This document shows, one piece after another, positions 35,941 to 45,069 of a stretch of 47,213 nt of DNA. How positions within the stretch are numbered: the first letter of the stretch is position 1; the number at the start of each line of letters is the position of its first letter. The notes under the pieces are model-generated. The model saw nothing but the letters and a program-made list of their open reading frames with translations. It made no database searches and was not told the origin of the DNA. Source of the stretch: Clostridiaceae bacterium (lineage in GTDB: Bacteria > Bacillota > Clostridia > DSM-8532); NCBI GenBank assembly GCA_012728095.1, contig JAAYFU010000045.1, positions 1 through 47,213 on the forward strand, given 5' to 3'. The position numbers and the translations under genes are program-made.

Positions 35941-37794
35941 CTAGTAATTATCTGCGCTTTTTGCAAACATTTCTTGTAATTTGTCTATATTCTTTCCCGC
36001 CGCATTTTTTATTGAAGTGGCCATATTCTTAAACAATGCTCTCATTCTATCGGTTTCCACGTATCGCTTTATTTTCATGGTGGTTGTTTTTATCAATTCC
36101 TCATAGCTGTATACATAATAACGAATGGTTTTATATACGGGCATTAGCTTATTGATTTCCTTTACAGCGCTGTCAAGCAATTTTTTTATGGCATTCTCAT
36201 CGTCTGGGTATTTTACTACTTCTGTTATATTATCTTTATCCAAAACTATCTTAGCACAGATCTCTACAGTTCCCTCCCTGGTGGTTTCCCCCCATACCAT
36301 GGATTCTTTTACATACGGGACTTTATTAATATAATTCTCCAATTCTTCCGGAAAAACTTTCTTGCCGTTATTCAATACAATCATTGATTTTACTCTTCCG
36401 GTTACAGTAATTAAACCTCTTTTATCAATTCGTCCCAAATCCCCAGTATGGAACCATCCGTCCACGATGGCTTCTTTTGTGGCTTCTTCGTTTTTCCAGT
36501 ATCCGAGCATCACATTGTTTCCTTTTACCACCAATTCACCGGTACCGCTGCTGTCAGGGTTAGCAATGGCAATCTTGACACCAGGCAATGGATTGCCGCA
36601 GGTACCTGTTTTACGTACAAAATCGTTTCCCCCTGCCACAACCGGCGATGTTTCGGTGAGACCATAACCCTGGTAGACCTTAATGCCTATGTTTTCATAG
36701 AATTTAACAGTGCCGCTTTCCATTGCCGCTCCGCCGGTTACTATAACCCTGAGCTTTCCTCCAAATGGCTCAAGGAGGTTTTTAAATACCTTTCGTTTTA
36801 GCTCAATTCCCAGGTATGAAAGAAGATTTAAAATTCTCATTAGTGAATTGACCTTTTTTTCCATACCCTTTTTCTTTATTTCATCTGAAATCTTTCCCTT
36901 AAACTTGTCGAAAATCAATGGAACTCCTATCAGGCAATCAGGTTTATATTCTGTAAGGTTGCCTGACAGGTATTTTAATCCGTCGCTGATTGATACCGTC
37001 ATTCCTAAAAACAGCGGAAACAACAGTCCGGCTGTATTTTCGAATGTATGATGTAATGGAAGAATCGAAAGGACTGAATCTCCGGGTTCAAAACGAACGA
37101 CTCCGCCTAATGACATAATGTTGGAACAAATATTTTTATGACTTAACATCACGGCCTTTGCGCTGGCTGATGTTCCGGAAGTAAACAAAAGTACATTAAG
37201 AACATCAGGGTCAGGATCCGTATTTATATATTCCATATAACCGGCCTTTAAAAGATCTTTCCCTTTATCAAGCAAATAATAAAAGGAAAAGAACCTGGAA
37301 TTATCAAAATAATCCGTATCTTCCGGGTTCATACATATTAATGCTTTCAGATTTGTATTTTCATTGGAAATATCTTCCACTATCTGGCGAAATGACCGGG
37401 AGTAGACTAAAACGTCGACCTCTCCCCTCTCAAGCATTAATTCAATTTCATTGGGAGGAAGCATTTTGTCAAGAGGTACTGCCACACCAACCCCGTTTGT
37501 TGTGACCAGGTAGGAAACAATCCATTCATAGCGGTTTTCGCCTATAATCGCAATTCGTGAGTTTTTGAGCCCCAGTTTTATCAAGGAACTGCCAAAAGCA
37601 TTTACGTCATGACTGAACTCAGAATAGGTTTTTGTTATTGTTTCAGTGCGAGGTTTGTAGCGGAACTTAAAAGCAATGTTTGAAGAATACTTTTCAGCGC
37701 ACATTTCAAGCATTTCCTTAAGGGTATTTATTTTCGGAACATCATAATATGATTTTCCTTCGGTGATCTTTGTTAATTTTAAAGTATTTGACAT
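35941..37794 (-). CDS. AMP-forming acyl-CoA synthetase (long-chain type)
   Basis: A 617-residue ANL-superfamily adenylating enzyme similar to long-chain fatty-acid CoA ligases. The P-loop-like LLFTSGTSASAKAVMLSHKN, GYGLTETSPVVAGG, WFHTGDLG and the hinge 'VTGRVKSMIVLNNGKKVFPEELE' are all present. The last ~90 residues are the mobile C-terminal domain, with a lysine in TTTMKIKRYVE that could be catalytic. The 'P' usually found in TSGTTGxPK is replaced (SASAK), a variation to note. AGGAG at 37804-37808 gives the ATG at 37794. It is a single gene; the acyl substrate is unknown. Confidence 0.88.
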   Translation of the reverse strand: MSNTLKLTKITEGKSYYDVPKINTLKEMLEMCAEKYSSNIAFKFRYKPRTETITKTYSEFSHDVNAFGSSLIKLGLKNSRIAIIGENRYEWIVSYLVTTNGVGVAVPLDKMLPPNEIELMLERGEVDVLVYSRSFRQIVEDISNENTNLKALICMNPEDTDYFDNSRFFSFYYLLDKGKDLLKAGYMEYINTDPDPDVLNVLLFTSGTSASAKAVMLSHKNICSNIMSLGGVVRFEPGDSVLSILPLHHTFENTAGLLFPLFLGMTVSISDGLKYLSGNLTEYKPDCLIGVPLIFDKFKGKISDEIKKKGMEKKVNSLMRILNLLSYLGIELKRKVFKNLLEPFGGKLRVIVTGGAAMESGTVKFYENIGIKVYQGYGLTETSPVVAGGNDFVRKTGTCGNPLPGVKIAIANPDSSGTGELVVKGNNVMLGYWKNEEATKEAIVDGWFHTGDLGRIDKRGLITVTGRVKSMIVLNNGKKVFPEELENYINKVPYVKESMVWGETTREGTVEICAKIVLDKDNITEVVKYPDDENAIKKLLDSAVKEINKLMPVYKTIRYYVYSYEELIKTTTMKIKRYVETDRMRALFKNMATSIKNAAGKNIDKLQEMFAKSADNY

Positions 37795-38023
37795 TAAAAC
37801 GGTCTCCTTTATAAAAAAATAGAATTATACTAAAATTTTGGTACCCCAAATAATGTATTCCTGTACAGTATATTATAAATTATGGAATATATCAAATTAA
37901 TAATTCATTGCAGACGTATTTTTAATAATATCATATGGTTTTATATCCCTCCCTTTTTTGATAGTATTAATAATATGAATCATTGCAGCCCCTGCTGCAA
38001 ATAATCTTTCAGGAGGATATTCT

Positions 38024-39094
38024 ATGAGAGATTTGTTTACTGCCATCAGTTACTATATTCGTATCGAACCCCTTATTCTTCGTATTATCTTTGCCCTGTT
38101 GCTTATTGTTTTAGGATTTATATTCAGCCAAATATTTGCAAAATATATTATTAAACTGTTAAAAAAGATTGCCGGCAGGACAAAAAGCAATATTGACGAT
38201 ATTATGATCGATGCGCTGGACAAGCCCGCAAAAGTTTTAATTATAGGTCTTAGTTTTTGGGCTGCCATAAATCTTTTTTCTCTTCCGGTTTTATTACTGG
38301 GATTCCTGACCCGGGTTTTGCGGACATTTATTATTGCTGTATTCTTCTGGTTCTTATACCTTGCTTCCGACGGTATGGTCAGCACGTTTGCGCAGTATAT
38401 AAATAAAAAGGATCAAAAAATTACTCCCGTCCTCAATGGATTGTTTCGAAAAAGCCTTAAATTCATCATTATCTTACTTGAAATATTTATGATTATAAAA
38501 GAATGGGGATATGATATAAGCGGCCTGGTTGCCGGTCTTGGTATAGGCGGTCTTGCATTTTCCCTAGCGGCAAAAGATGCGGTGTCAAACCTGTTAGGCA
38601 GTATTACCATTATGACAGACAAAACATATAGTGTCGGAGACTGGATTCAAGCCGGCGATATAGAAGGAACTGTTGAAGAAATAGGATTCAGAAGCACAAA
38701 AATAAGAACTTTTGCAAATTCTCTTATTAGTGTGCCGAATTCCATAATGAGCAATGAGCCCGTAACCAACTGGTCAAAAATGGGCAAAAGAAGAGTAAGT
38801 TTTAATATAAATATACCTTTGGATACTCCTGCAGATAAAATAAATACTTTACTTACAAGGATTAAGGAAATGCTTGTTAACCGCGATGACATAAATAAAG
38901 ATCTCATAATAGTCAACTTAAATGGTTTTGGCGAAGCTTCCATCCAGGTGCTGATTTACTATTTTACGAAGAGTACGTCTTATGTTGACTACCTAAAAGT
39001 GAATGAAGACGTGAACCTTAAAATATTAAAGTTCTTTGAAGAAGCCGGTGTACCCATAATACCACCCCGCAGTATAAGAGTTCAAAACACCTAG
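38024..39094 (+). CDS. small-conductance mechanosensitive channel (MscS family)
   Basis: A 356-residue MscS-type channel that releases solutes on hypo-osmotic shock. Four to five N-terminal hydrophobic segments end in the pore helix, rich in Gly and Ala (LVAGLGIGGLAFSLAAKDA), followed by the beta domain with 'YSVGDWIQAGDIEGTVEEIGFRSTKIRT' and 'VPNSIMSNEPVTNWS', then the alpha/beta C-terminal domain. AGGAGG at 38012-38017 sets the ATG. A small stem TTGCAGC/GCTGCAA precedes it. It is a single gene, with a strong terminator at 39153-39173. Confidence 0.93.
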   Translation: MRDLFTAISYYIRIEPLILRIIFALLLIVLGFIFSQIFAKYIIKLLKKIAGRTKSNIDDIMIDALDKPAKVLIIGLSFWAAINLFSLPVLLLGFLTRVLRTFIIAVFFWFLYLASDGMVSTFAQYINKKDQKITPVLNGLFRKSLKFIIILLEIFMIIKEWGYDISGLVAGLGIGGLAFSLAAKDAVSNLLGSITIMTDKTYSVGDWIQAGDIEGTVEEIGFRSTKIRTFANSLISVPNSIMSNEPVTNWSKMGKRRVSFNINIPLDTPADKINTLLTRIKEMLVNRDDINKDLIIVNLNGFGEASIQVLIYYFTKSTSYVDYLKVNEDVNLKILKFFEEAGVPIIPPRSIRVQNT

Positions 39095-39152
39095 ATGCCA
39101 GGTTTTGAGCAATAGCAGATTTTACCATCTCTATTTGGTATACGTATTTTAA

Positions 39153-39173
39153 ATGCGGGGCATCGGCCCCGCA
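39153..39173. terminator. terminator after the MscS gene
   Basis: ATGCGGGGC (39153-39161) pairs perfectly with GCCCCGCAT (39165-39173) around a three-base loop. It lies between convergent genes. The T-run is weak. Confidence 0.65.
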
Positions 39174-39207
39174 TGTGCTTAAACAAACTTTAATTGATAT
39201 TTACACA

Positions 39208-40422
39208 TTATTCGTATCTTAAAGCTTCTATAGGATCAAGCTTTGCAGCCTTTCTTGCGGGATAGATGCCAAAAAAGATGCCGACCGCTGAGGAAAACGC
39301 TATAGAAACTATGACTATCTGCGGCGTTACAGATGGTGTTATCCCCGCAAGCTGTCCCAGTAAATATGCGCCTGCAATACCCAGAATCAATCCTATAATG
39401 CCGCCTATACATGAAATTATTACCGATTCGGTAAGAAACTGAAACATAATATTGGAGGTCTTGGCTCCGATAGCCTTTCTTATACCTATTTCACGGGTTC
39501 GTTCGGTTACCGAGACCAACATGATATTCATAACCCCTACTCCCCCCACTAAAAGGGATATAGCGGCAACAGCCGCAATAAACGCTGTAAAGATTCCTAA
39601 CACTGTATTAATTTGATCCAACTGCTTCATTAAGTTTTCGGCTTTATAAACATCTCTGTCCCGGTTTCCATGCCTGTTCATAAGCATGTTTTTGGCCAGT
39701 ATTCCCGCGGCTTCGGTATTTTCTTTAGAGTTAGCCATTATATAAAGTTCGCTGATCCTGCTATCTTTCGAATAGAGTATATCCAGGAATGTAGCCGGCA
39801 TATAAACAACAACCGGTAATTCTTCCTCATCCGCCATATTCTGAAACATTTCAAACTGGCTTTTTGTGACACCCACGATTGTTGCCTTTTTTTTACTGGT
39901 ACTCGACCCAATATTTAAAGTTTGGCCTACTGCATCGCTCGTACCGAAAAAACTCCTGGCTGCCGTTTCGTCAATTACGGCTACGGCACGGCCTTCCTCA
40001 AACTCAATCCTGTTGAAGAAACGTCCGTACAATATTTCGGTATTATCTATATGTATCATGTCTTCATTGGTACCATACACCATTGCGGTCTTGGACTTTT
40101 TCTCCGAGCTGGCTACTCCCGTTTGGTACTTAATTGGAGTGGCGTACTTTATATAGTCAATTTTTTCCTTCAATTGCTCAATATCCTTATATGTTATATA
40201 ATCGCTGGTTTCTGCCTCCGTTGTTTTAACGCTGATTCTTATTGTAGACACACCTATCTTTTCAAATTCGCCGGTAATCGTATTTTGTCCGCCCACACCA
40301 AGTGAAACGATGGAAATTACGGAGCTGATTCCTATAATTATTCCCAGCATGGTCAGGAAAGAACGCATTTTATTTGACATGATGCTGTCTATAGCCATCT
40401 TAATATTTTCAACCAGGTTCAT
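39208..40422 (-). CDS. MacB-type ABC transporter permease
   Basis: A 404-residue permease of the MacB/FtsX family. One N-terminal membrane helix (about 18-42, with MLGIIIGISSVISIVSLG), a ~220-residue extracytoplasmic MacB-PCD domain, then three C-terminal helices with the typical 'GGVGVMNIMLVSVTERTREIGIRKAIGA' coupling segment and IYPARKAAKLDPIEALRYE at the end. It follows the ATPase gene by 13 bases. In Gram-positives such systems export peptides or antimicrobial compounds or sense them; the cargo is unknown. Confidence 0.93.
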   Translation of the reverse strand: MNLVENIKMAIDSIMSNKMRSFLTMLGIIIGISSVISIVSLGVGGQNTITGEFEKIGVSTIRISVKTTEAETSDYITYKDIEQLKEKIDYIKYATPIKYQTGVASSEKKSKTAMVYGTNEDMIHIDNTEILYGRFFNRIEFEEGRAVAVIDETAARSFFGTSDAVGQTLNIGSSTSKKKATIVGVTKSQFEMFQNMADEEELPVVVYMPATFLDILYSKDSRISELYIMANSKENTEAAGILAKNMLMNRHGNRDRDVYKAENLMKQLDQINTVLGIFTAFIAAVAAISLLVGGVGVMNIMLVSVTERTREIGIRKAIGAKTSNIMFQFLTESVIISCIGGIIGLILGIAGAYLLGQLAGITPSVTPQIVIVSIAFSSAVGIFFGIYPARKAAKLDPIEALRYE

Positions 40423-40435
40423 ATACTATGTCCTT

Positions 40436-41128
40436 TCAGAATATTTTGCGATCATTAACCAATTTATCGTCAATTATTTCGCCGTCCAGCATATGTATTA
40501 TACGCTTTGAATATTGCGCGACATCCGGTTCGTGGGTAACCAAAACAACAGTAGTTCCGTCATCATTCAACTTTTGGATTATCTTCATGATTTCCTTGGT
40601 TACTTTTGTATCCAGGTTTCCCGTAGGTTCATCGGCCAGGATAATGGACGGGTTGTTTACAATCGCCCTTGCAATAGCCACCCTCTGCTTTTGGCCACCT
40701 GATATTTCATTGGGACGATGCCTGATACGGTTGCCTAAATCAACTTTTTCCAAAGCGGCCAGCGCTCTTTCTCTTCTTTCCTTTCTGGGTATGCCCGCGT
40801 AAACCATTGGAAGCTCGACATTTTCAAGAACAGTCATACGCGGAAGAAGGTTGAAAGACTGAAAAACAAAACCTATTTCCCTGCATCTGATTTCCGCCAG
40901 TTCATTGTCGGACAGGCCTGATATATCTCTGCCGTTCAGAGTATATTTGCCCGATGTCATCCTGTCAAGGCAGCCCATTATATTCATTAACGTTGATTTG
41001 CCGCAGCCGGAAGGCCCCATTATGGATACAAACTCCCCCGGCTTTATTTCCATGGATATTCCTTTTAAGGCTGTCAGGCTTATCTCTCCGGTTGTATAAA
41101 CCTTTTTAACATTTTCTAACTTAATCAT
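40436..41128 (-). CDS. ABC transporter ATP-binding protein (MacB/LolD type)
   Basis: A 230-residue ATPase with a Walker A GPSGCGKST, signature ISGGQKQRVAIARA, Walker B IILADEPTGNLD and the H-switch in LVTHEPD. TGNLD is typical of the MacB/LolD/FtsE subfamily. GGAGAG just upstream supports the ATG at 41128, which overlaps the adaptor stop by four bases (ATGA). It is the middle gene of an adaptor-ATPase-permease export operon. Confidence 0.95.
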   Translation of the reverse strand: MIKLENVKKVYTTGEISLTALKGISMEIKPGEFVSIMGPSGCGKSTLMNIMGCLDRMTSGKYTLNGRDISGLSDNELAEIRCREIGFVFQSFNLLPRMTVLENVELPMVYAGIPRKERRERALAALEKVDLGNRIRHRPNEISGGQKQRVAIARAIVNNPSIILADEPTGNLDTKVTKEIMKIIQKLNDDGTTVVLVTHEPDVAQYSKRIIHMLDGEIIDDKLVNDRKIF

Positions 41129-42291
41129 TTTTTCTCTCCTGCCGGTACCACTGCCATTCCGTCAGTAATGTTGTCTGACGGTGTTGAAATCACTATATCT
41201 CCTTCTGACAGCCCATCTGTTATTTCCACCTCAGTATCTGATTGAATTCCTATTTTTACGGGCGTTAAGACCGCGAAACCGTCTTTAACGACAAATACGC
41301 TGACATCGCCGTCTTTGCCATACTTAAGGCACTCGGTAGGCAGCTTCAGTACCTGGCTGGCACTTGCTACCAGAATATCTGCATTAACGTCAAAATTAAT
41401 CTTTAAATGTTCATCCGGGTTTAAAATATCAATTTCGGCCAGAATGGTCGCATCGGTGGAACCCATTGTGATATCTTTTGAAGCCACCGGCTCAATAAAG
41501 GAGATTCTCCCGTCGTAAACATACGATTCGTATTTCAGGATCACTTTCTGTCCAACCTTAACTTTGGCGGCGTCGTATTTTCCCAGGTTTATGACTCCCT
41601 TTAGATTGTCCAGTTGCTGTACTACAAAAGCCGGCTGCGCCATGCTTAAAGGCAGACCTTCCCTGGCATTGACCTGTGTTACGACCCCGTCAAATTCAGC
41701 TATTATTCCCTGCTTTGCTTCATTCAGATTATCGATACATGTATCCATCTGCATTTTTGCAAGGGCTATCGAATTATCCATAAGCTTAACTTTTTCGTCA
41801 CTTATTTCCTGTATATTCTTCCTGGCTTGTATCAAGGCCTGAAGATTAGCTATATCTTCAGGATTACTACTGCCGTCCAGGATAAATATTTTTTCATCAA
41901 GTTCTTTAATTTGATCTTCTATTTTTTGTTTCTGGGCCAATAGCTCAGCCTTATTCAAAAGCGCGTTCTCATACTGTAGCCGAGCTTGCTTAACAGCGTT
42001 TTCATAGTCTTTAATGTCATAGGATAATAGTACATCGCCTGCCTTAACCTTATCGCCGACTTCAACATGAACGGTCTTTACGGTATATTGAGCCTTACCC
42101 ATGTATTCCTTGGTTTTTTTCGATTTTATCAAGGCATTGGTTGATAATACTGTTTGTATGTCGCCTTTTGTAACTTCGGCGACTTTAACGGGATAAGGCT
42201 TTCCCTTGCTTTGGCTGTTAACGATTACTACAGTTAAAATCAATATCGCTGCTATGATTATTACGGTTATAATTCTTCTCTTCTTTTTCAT
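41125..42291 (-). CDS. HlyD/MacA-type membrane-fusion (adaptor) protein
   Basis: A 388-residue adaptor. After a KKKRR start it has one membrane helix (about 8-25), a split biotinyl-lipoyl domain ('VHVEVGDKVKAGDVLLSYD' and 'AEFDGVVTQVNAREG'), a coiled-coil hairpin of ~80 residues rich in Lys, Glu and Ala between them, and beta-barrel and membrane-proximal domains. There is no lipobox. The frame reads up to 42354, but AAGGAGC at 42299-42305 points to the ATG at 42291. It is the first gene of the operon with the ATPase and MacB permease. Confidence 0.92.
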   Translation of the reverse strand: MKKKRRIITVIIIAAILILTVVIVNSQSKGKPYPVKVAEVTKGDIQTVLSTNALIKSKKTKEYMGKAQYTVKTVHVEVGDKVKAGDVLLSYDIKDYENAVKQARLQYENALLNKAELLAQKQKIEDQIKELDEKIFILDGSSNPEDIANLQALIQARKNIQEISDEKVKLMDNSIALAKMQMDTCIDNLNEAKQGIIAEFDGVVTQVNAREGLPLSMAQPAFVVQQLDNLKGVINLGKYDAAKVKVGQKVILKYESYVYDGRISFIEPVASKDITMGSTDATILAEIDILNPDEHLKINFDVNADILVASASQVLKLPTECLKYGKDGDVSVFVVKDGFAVLTPVKIGIQSDTEVEITDGLSEGDIVISTPSDNITDGMAVVPAGEKK

Positions 42292-42423
42292 CTTTCTGCT
42301 CCTTAAACTTAGGTCTGGTTTCTTAAATTGCTCAGTCAACAAATGGATATTCAAATTAATTTTTAATTACCACTTGTCATAAATCCAGTTTTAATGTATA
42401 CTAATCCTTGCTTGATGAACTAT

Positions 42424-42510
42424 GCGAAAGTGGTGGAATTGGCAGACTCGCTAGATTCAGGTTCTAGTGTCCGCAAGGACGTGCGGGTTCAAATCCCGCC
42501 TTTCGCACCA
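42424..42510 (+). tRNA. tRNA-Leu (anticodon CAG)
   Basis: An 87-base class II tRNA. The acceptor stem GCGAAAG (42424-42430) pairs with CTTTCGC (42500-42506); discriminator A and an encoded CCA follow. The anticodon stem CTAGA/TCTAG holds the loop TTCAGGT with anticodon CAG (reads CUG). The long variable arm TGTCCGCAAGGACG marks it as Leu-type, and the T arm GCGGGTTCAAATCCCGC is standard. It is a single tRNA gene on the plus strand between two minus-strand gene blocks. Confidence 0.97.
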
Positions 42511-42543
42511 AGGCTCCCGGAGTTTACGGGAGCCTATTTTTTT
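42511..42543 (+). terminator. terminator of the tRNA-Leu gene
   Basis: AGGCTCCCG (42511-42519) pairs perfectly with CGGGAGCCT (42527-42535), followed by seven T (42537-42543), immediately after the CCA end. Confidence 0.9.
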
Positions 42544-42625
42544 ATTAATTGTTTCTCGGTCCGGCTCTTTGGCATCCAGGGCGCCCTGCGGTAATAATTG
42601 AGGCAGAACGCCGTTTTTTATTCTA

Positions 42626-44917
42626 TTATCTTATGATAATTGCCACCACTTTTCCTCCATAGCTTTCAGGTTTATCAAGGAACAGGGTTATATTTCCATT
42701 GTCAGTACCTTTTTTCAGGTCAGATACCTTAATGGTCTTCCAGTCGGAGGGACCAACCTGTTTATATACTGCGATACTCTTATGGTAAGTATAGACCTTA
42801 CCGTTTATCCGGATACGGGACGAATCAATGGCTTGTATCTCCCTTGAATAAGCAGCCGCCGTAAGACTATTCTGGATAGAACGAATAGTATTGCCGTTAA
42901 GCTTTACCCTGGCAACAGAGTTAACATACAGTCCTGTTTCCTCACCTGTATAAACCATAGGCTGACCGTTCACCAACAGTGTAACAGTTTCTAATTTTTT
43001 GATTTCATCTCCCACCATAAAAACATTCGTCGTTTTTGATATTACAAGCCCATAGGCAACATTATCCTCAAGTGCGTCATCCAGAAGCATTACATCTATA
43101 TCCATAAAATCTCCTGACCTATGGATGTACTTGACTCTTCCGCTCATCAGGTATCCGTCAGGAAGATCACTGAAGGAGATTACCTCTGCCTCAATCTCCG
43201 CGGTCGCCGTATTCAGGATATTAAACAGGACGGCTCCGTTGGCCACGTAACTGTCGCCAATCTTCCGCTCTTCTTTATTAACCCTGAAGCTTCCGTTCAC
43301 ATTATTGTCTATACCGACCAGCTTCACCATATCATAATCCTTGCCGGTGGCAATAATCTCATAGGTTACCAGTTTGCCCCGCAATGAAGACATTGAACGC
43401 TGGGTCTGGTAAGTTTTCTTTCCTCCGTCTGAATGTAAAAGAGTGACATAGTAATAGGGGGTGCCAAAGTCCTCTGATTTTACCGAGTTTTCGGTATATG
43501 CGTTTAAAACAAGCGCAAAATGCTCAGTTCCGGGTATGGTTTCCGTTATTATATCAACTGCTTTACCATCGGCTCCGATTATCAGTTTGGCCGTTTCACC
43601 AACTTGCGTGGCTTCGGCTCTGTTAATCTTCTCTTTCGGGAAAGTATCAGCCAATGTATATGGTTTATTGTCTATTTCAATAGAGACCGGAGATATTTTA
43701 TTGGGGAGAAAAGCTGTAATTTTCCCTGAAACCACATTGTCATATACGATGAAATACGCGTTTTGATCCCATATGTCGGTCACTTTATATACAACATCAT
43801 TAATTTCAATTTGGGATGCTGAAATAAACTTTCCTCCCTTATCAATAAGGTGGCCTTTATATTTAGTTTCAAGCGGAACACCCACCATGCTTGCGGTAAT
43901 TACCTCAGGGTCGGACCTTACGGGGTCAAATACCGCGCCGTATACGGGTTTATCCTTTTCATATGCGATTATTACCGATGAATTCATTTCCAGTATTGAA
44001 CTCAATTCATAATATGTAACGGTGCCACCTTTATAGTAATACTGGATACCTGTCGGCAGCTTAGCTTTTTCACCGCTGTTGGCGGTCAATATCCCAGAAC
44101 CGAATGAAGATACCGAGTATTCTTTATACTGGTAGTCGGTCAATGCCGCATATTCTATATCATTATCCTTCAATCCGAAATAATACTGCTTTCCGGCCTC
44201 GGGAACACTGATGCCATCCTTTAAATAGAAGAAGCCCTTATCGGTCAGGATCTGTCTGTCGTCGGCATGTTTATTTATGATACTGTTTTCAAGCACGATT
44301 GCAGATTTGAAAGTCGGGACCGTATCAATGAATTTCTTATCGGTACCGAAAACCCTGGCCGAAAGAAGCCTGTCAAACATCAGAGCCATCTGTCCCCTTG
44401 TAACAAAAGCAGATGGACTGTAGTTTATCCCATCAAGGATACCCAACCCGTCAAGCTTTCTCAGGTACTTATCATTAGCGCTTCCCGGAATGTATTCGTC
44501 ATCATATCTTAGCAGTTTGCACAGTATTTTTGCTGCAGAATTAAATGTAACCTTTTCTGTGGGCGAAAATATATTGCCGGATTTCGAATCCATATAACCG
44601 GATCTTACGGCTACATTTACGTATGGATTCGACCACCTTGATACCGGGACATCATTAAATGAGCCGGTGTTCTTGTACAGATCAAGTTTGTCCTTTTGAC
44701 CGGTAATAAGCACTAACACAACAGCAAGCTGTTCGCGGGTAATTGGCTCGGAAAGATTCATTTTATCAGTGTCGGTTTTGGTAAATACCCCCAAGTCCAT
44801 CAGCCTTTGCATACTCCTTGTTTCCTGGGCGGAATCTGCAAATACCATATTAGCCGGTAAGACTAAAACAGTAAATATTATACTCATAGACAAAATGCAG
44901 CATAAAATCTTCTTCAT
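42626..44917 (-). CDS. secreted S-layer-homology (SLH) domain protein
   Basis: A 763-residue exported protein. A signal peptide (cleavage after about A27, MVFA|DS) is followed by two to three SLH repeats over residues ~35-195, with recognisable 'PITREQLAVVL', 'FNDVPVSRWSNPYVNVAVRSGYM' and 'FVTRGQMALMFDRLL'; SLH repeats bind pyruvylated secondary cell-wall polymer. The remaining ~560 residues are beta-rich with many short repeating hydrophobic/charged blocks and no enzyme motif that I recognise. It looks like a surface-displayed structural protein. AGGAG at 44929-44933 supports the ATG. It stands alone on the minus strand. Confidence 0.88.
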   Translation of the reverse strand: MKKILCCILSMSIIFTVLVLPANMVFADSAQETRSMQRLMDLGVFTKTDTDKMNLSEPITREQLAVVLVLITGQKDKLDLYKNTGSFNDVPVSRWSNPYVNVAVRSGYMDSKSGNIFSPTEKVTFNSAAKILCKLLRYDDEYIPGSANDKYLRKLDGLGILDGINYSPSAFVTRGQMALMFDRLLSARVFGTDKKFIDTVPTFKSAIVLENSIINKHADDRQILTDKGFFYLKDGISVPEAGKQYYFGLKDNDIEYAALTDYQYKEYSVSSFGSGILTANSGEKAKLPTGIQYYYKGGTVTYYELSSILEMNSSVIIAYEKDKPVYGAVFDPVRSDPEVITASMVGVPLETKYKGHLIDKGGKFISASQIEINDVVYKVTDIWDQNAYFIVYDNVVSGKITAFLPNKISPVSIEIDNKPYTLADTFPKEKINRAEATQVGETAKLIIGADGKAVDIITETIPGTEHFALVLNAYTENSVKSEDFGTPYYYVTLLHSDGGKKTYQTQRSMSSLRGKLVTYEIIATGKDYDMVKLVGIDNNVNGSFRVNKEERKIGDSYVANGAVLFNILNTATAEIEAEVISFSDLPDGYLMSGRVKYIHRSGDFMDIDVMLLDDALEDNVAYGLVISKTTNVFMVGDEIKKLETVTLLVNGQPMVYTGEETGLYVNSVARVKLNGNTIRSIQNSLTAAAYSREIQAIDSSRIRINGKVYTYHKSIAVYKQVGPSDWKTIKVSDLKKGTDNGNITLFLDKPESYGGKVVAIIIR

Positions 44918-45000
44918 TCTTCGTATTCTCCTAACTTATTTTGCCTAACTTATTTTAAATCCATTTATTAATACTGAAAATATCAAATTTTGTCTGATAG

Positions 45001-45026
45001 AAAAAGAACTCACCTGAAGGTGAGCC
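45001..45026 (-). terminator. terminator after the zinc-ribbon gene
   Basis: On the minus strand CTCACC and GGTGAG (arms within 45009-45024) flank a four-base loop and are followed by TTCTTTTTC. It lies about 45 bases beyond the stop. Confidence 0.65.
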
Positions 45027-45069
45027 AATATTTGCATACTGTTTCCGGAACTCAGAAAGGTTTAAGTAG

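Noticed and set aside
42394..42594. Open frame on the plus strand across the tRNA-Leu gene
   Set aside because: It covers a complete tRNA and its terminator; the tRNA explains the sequence.
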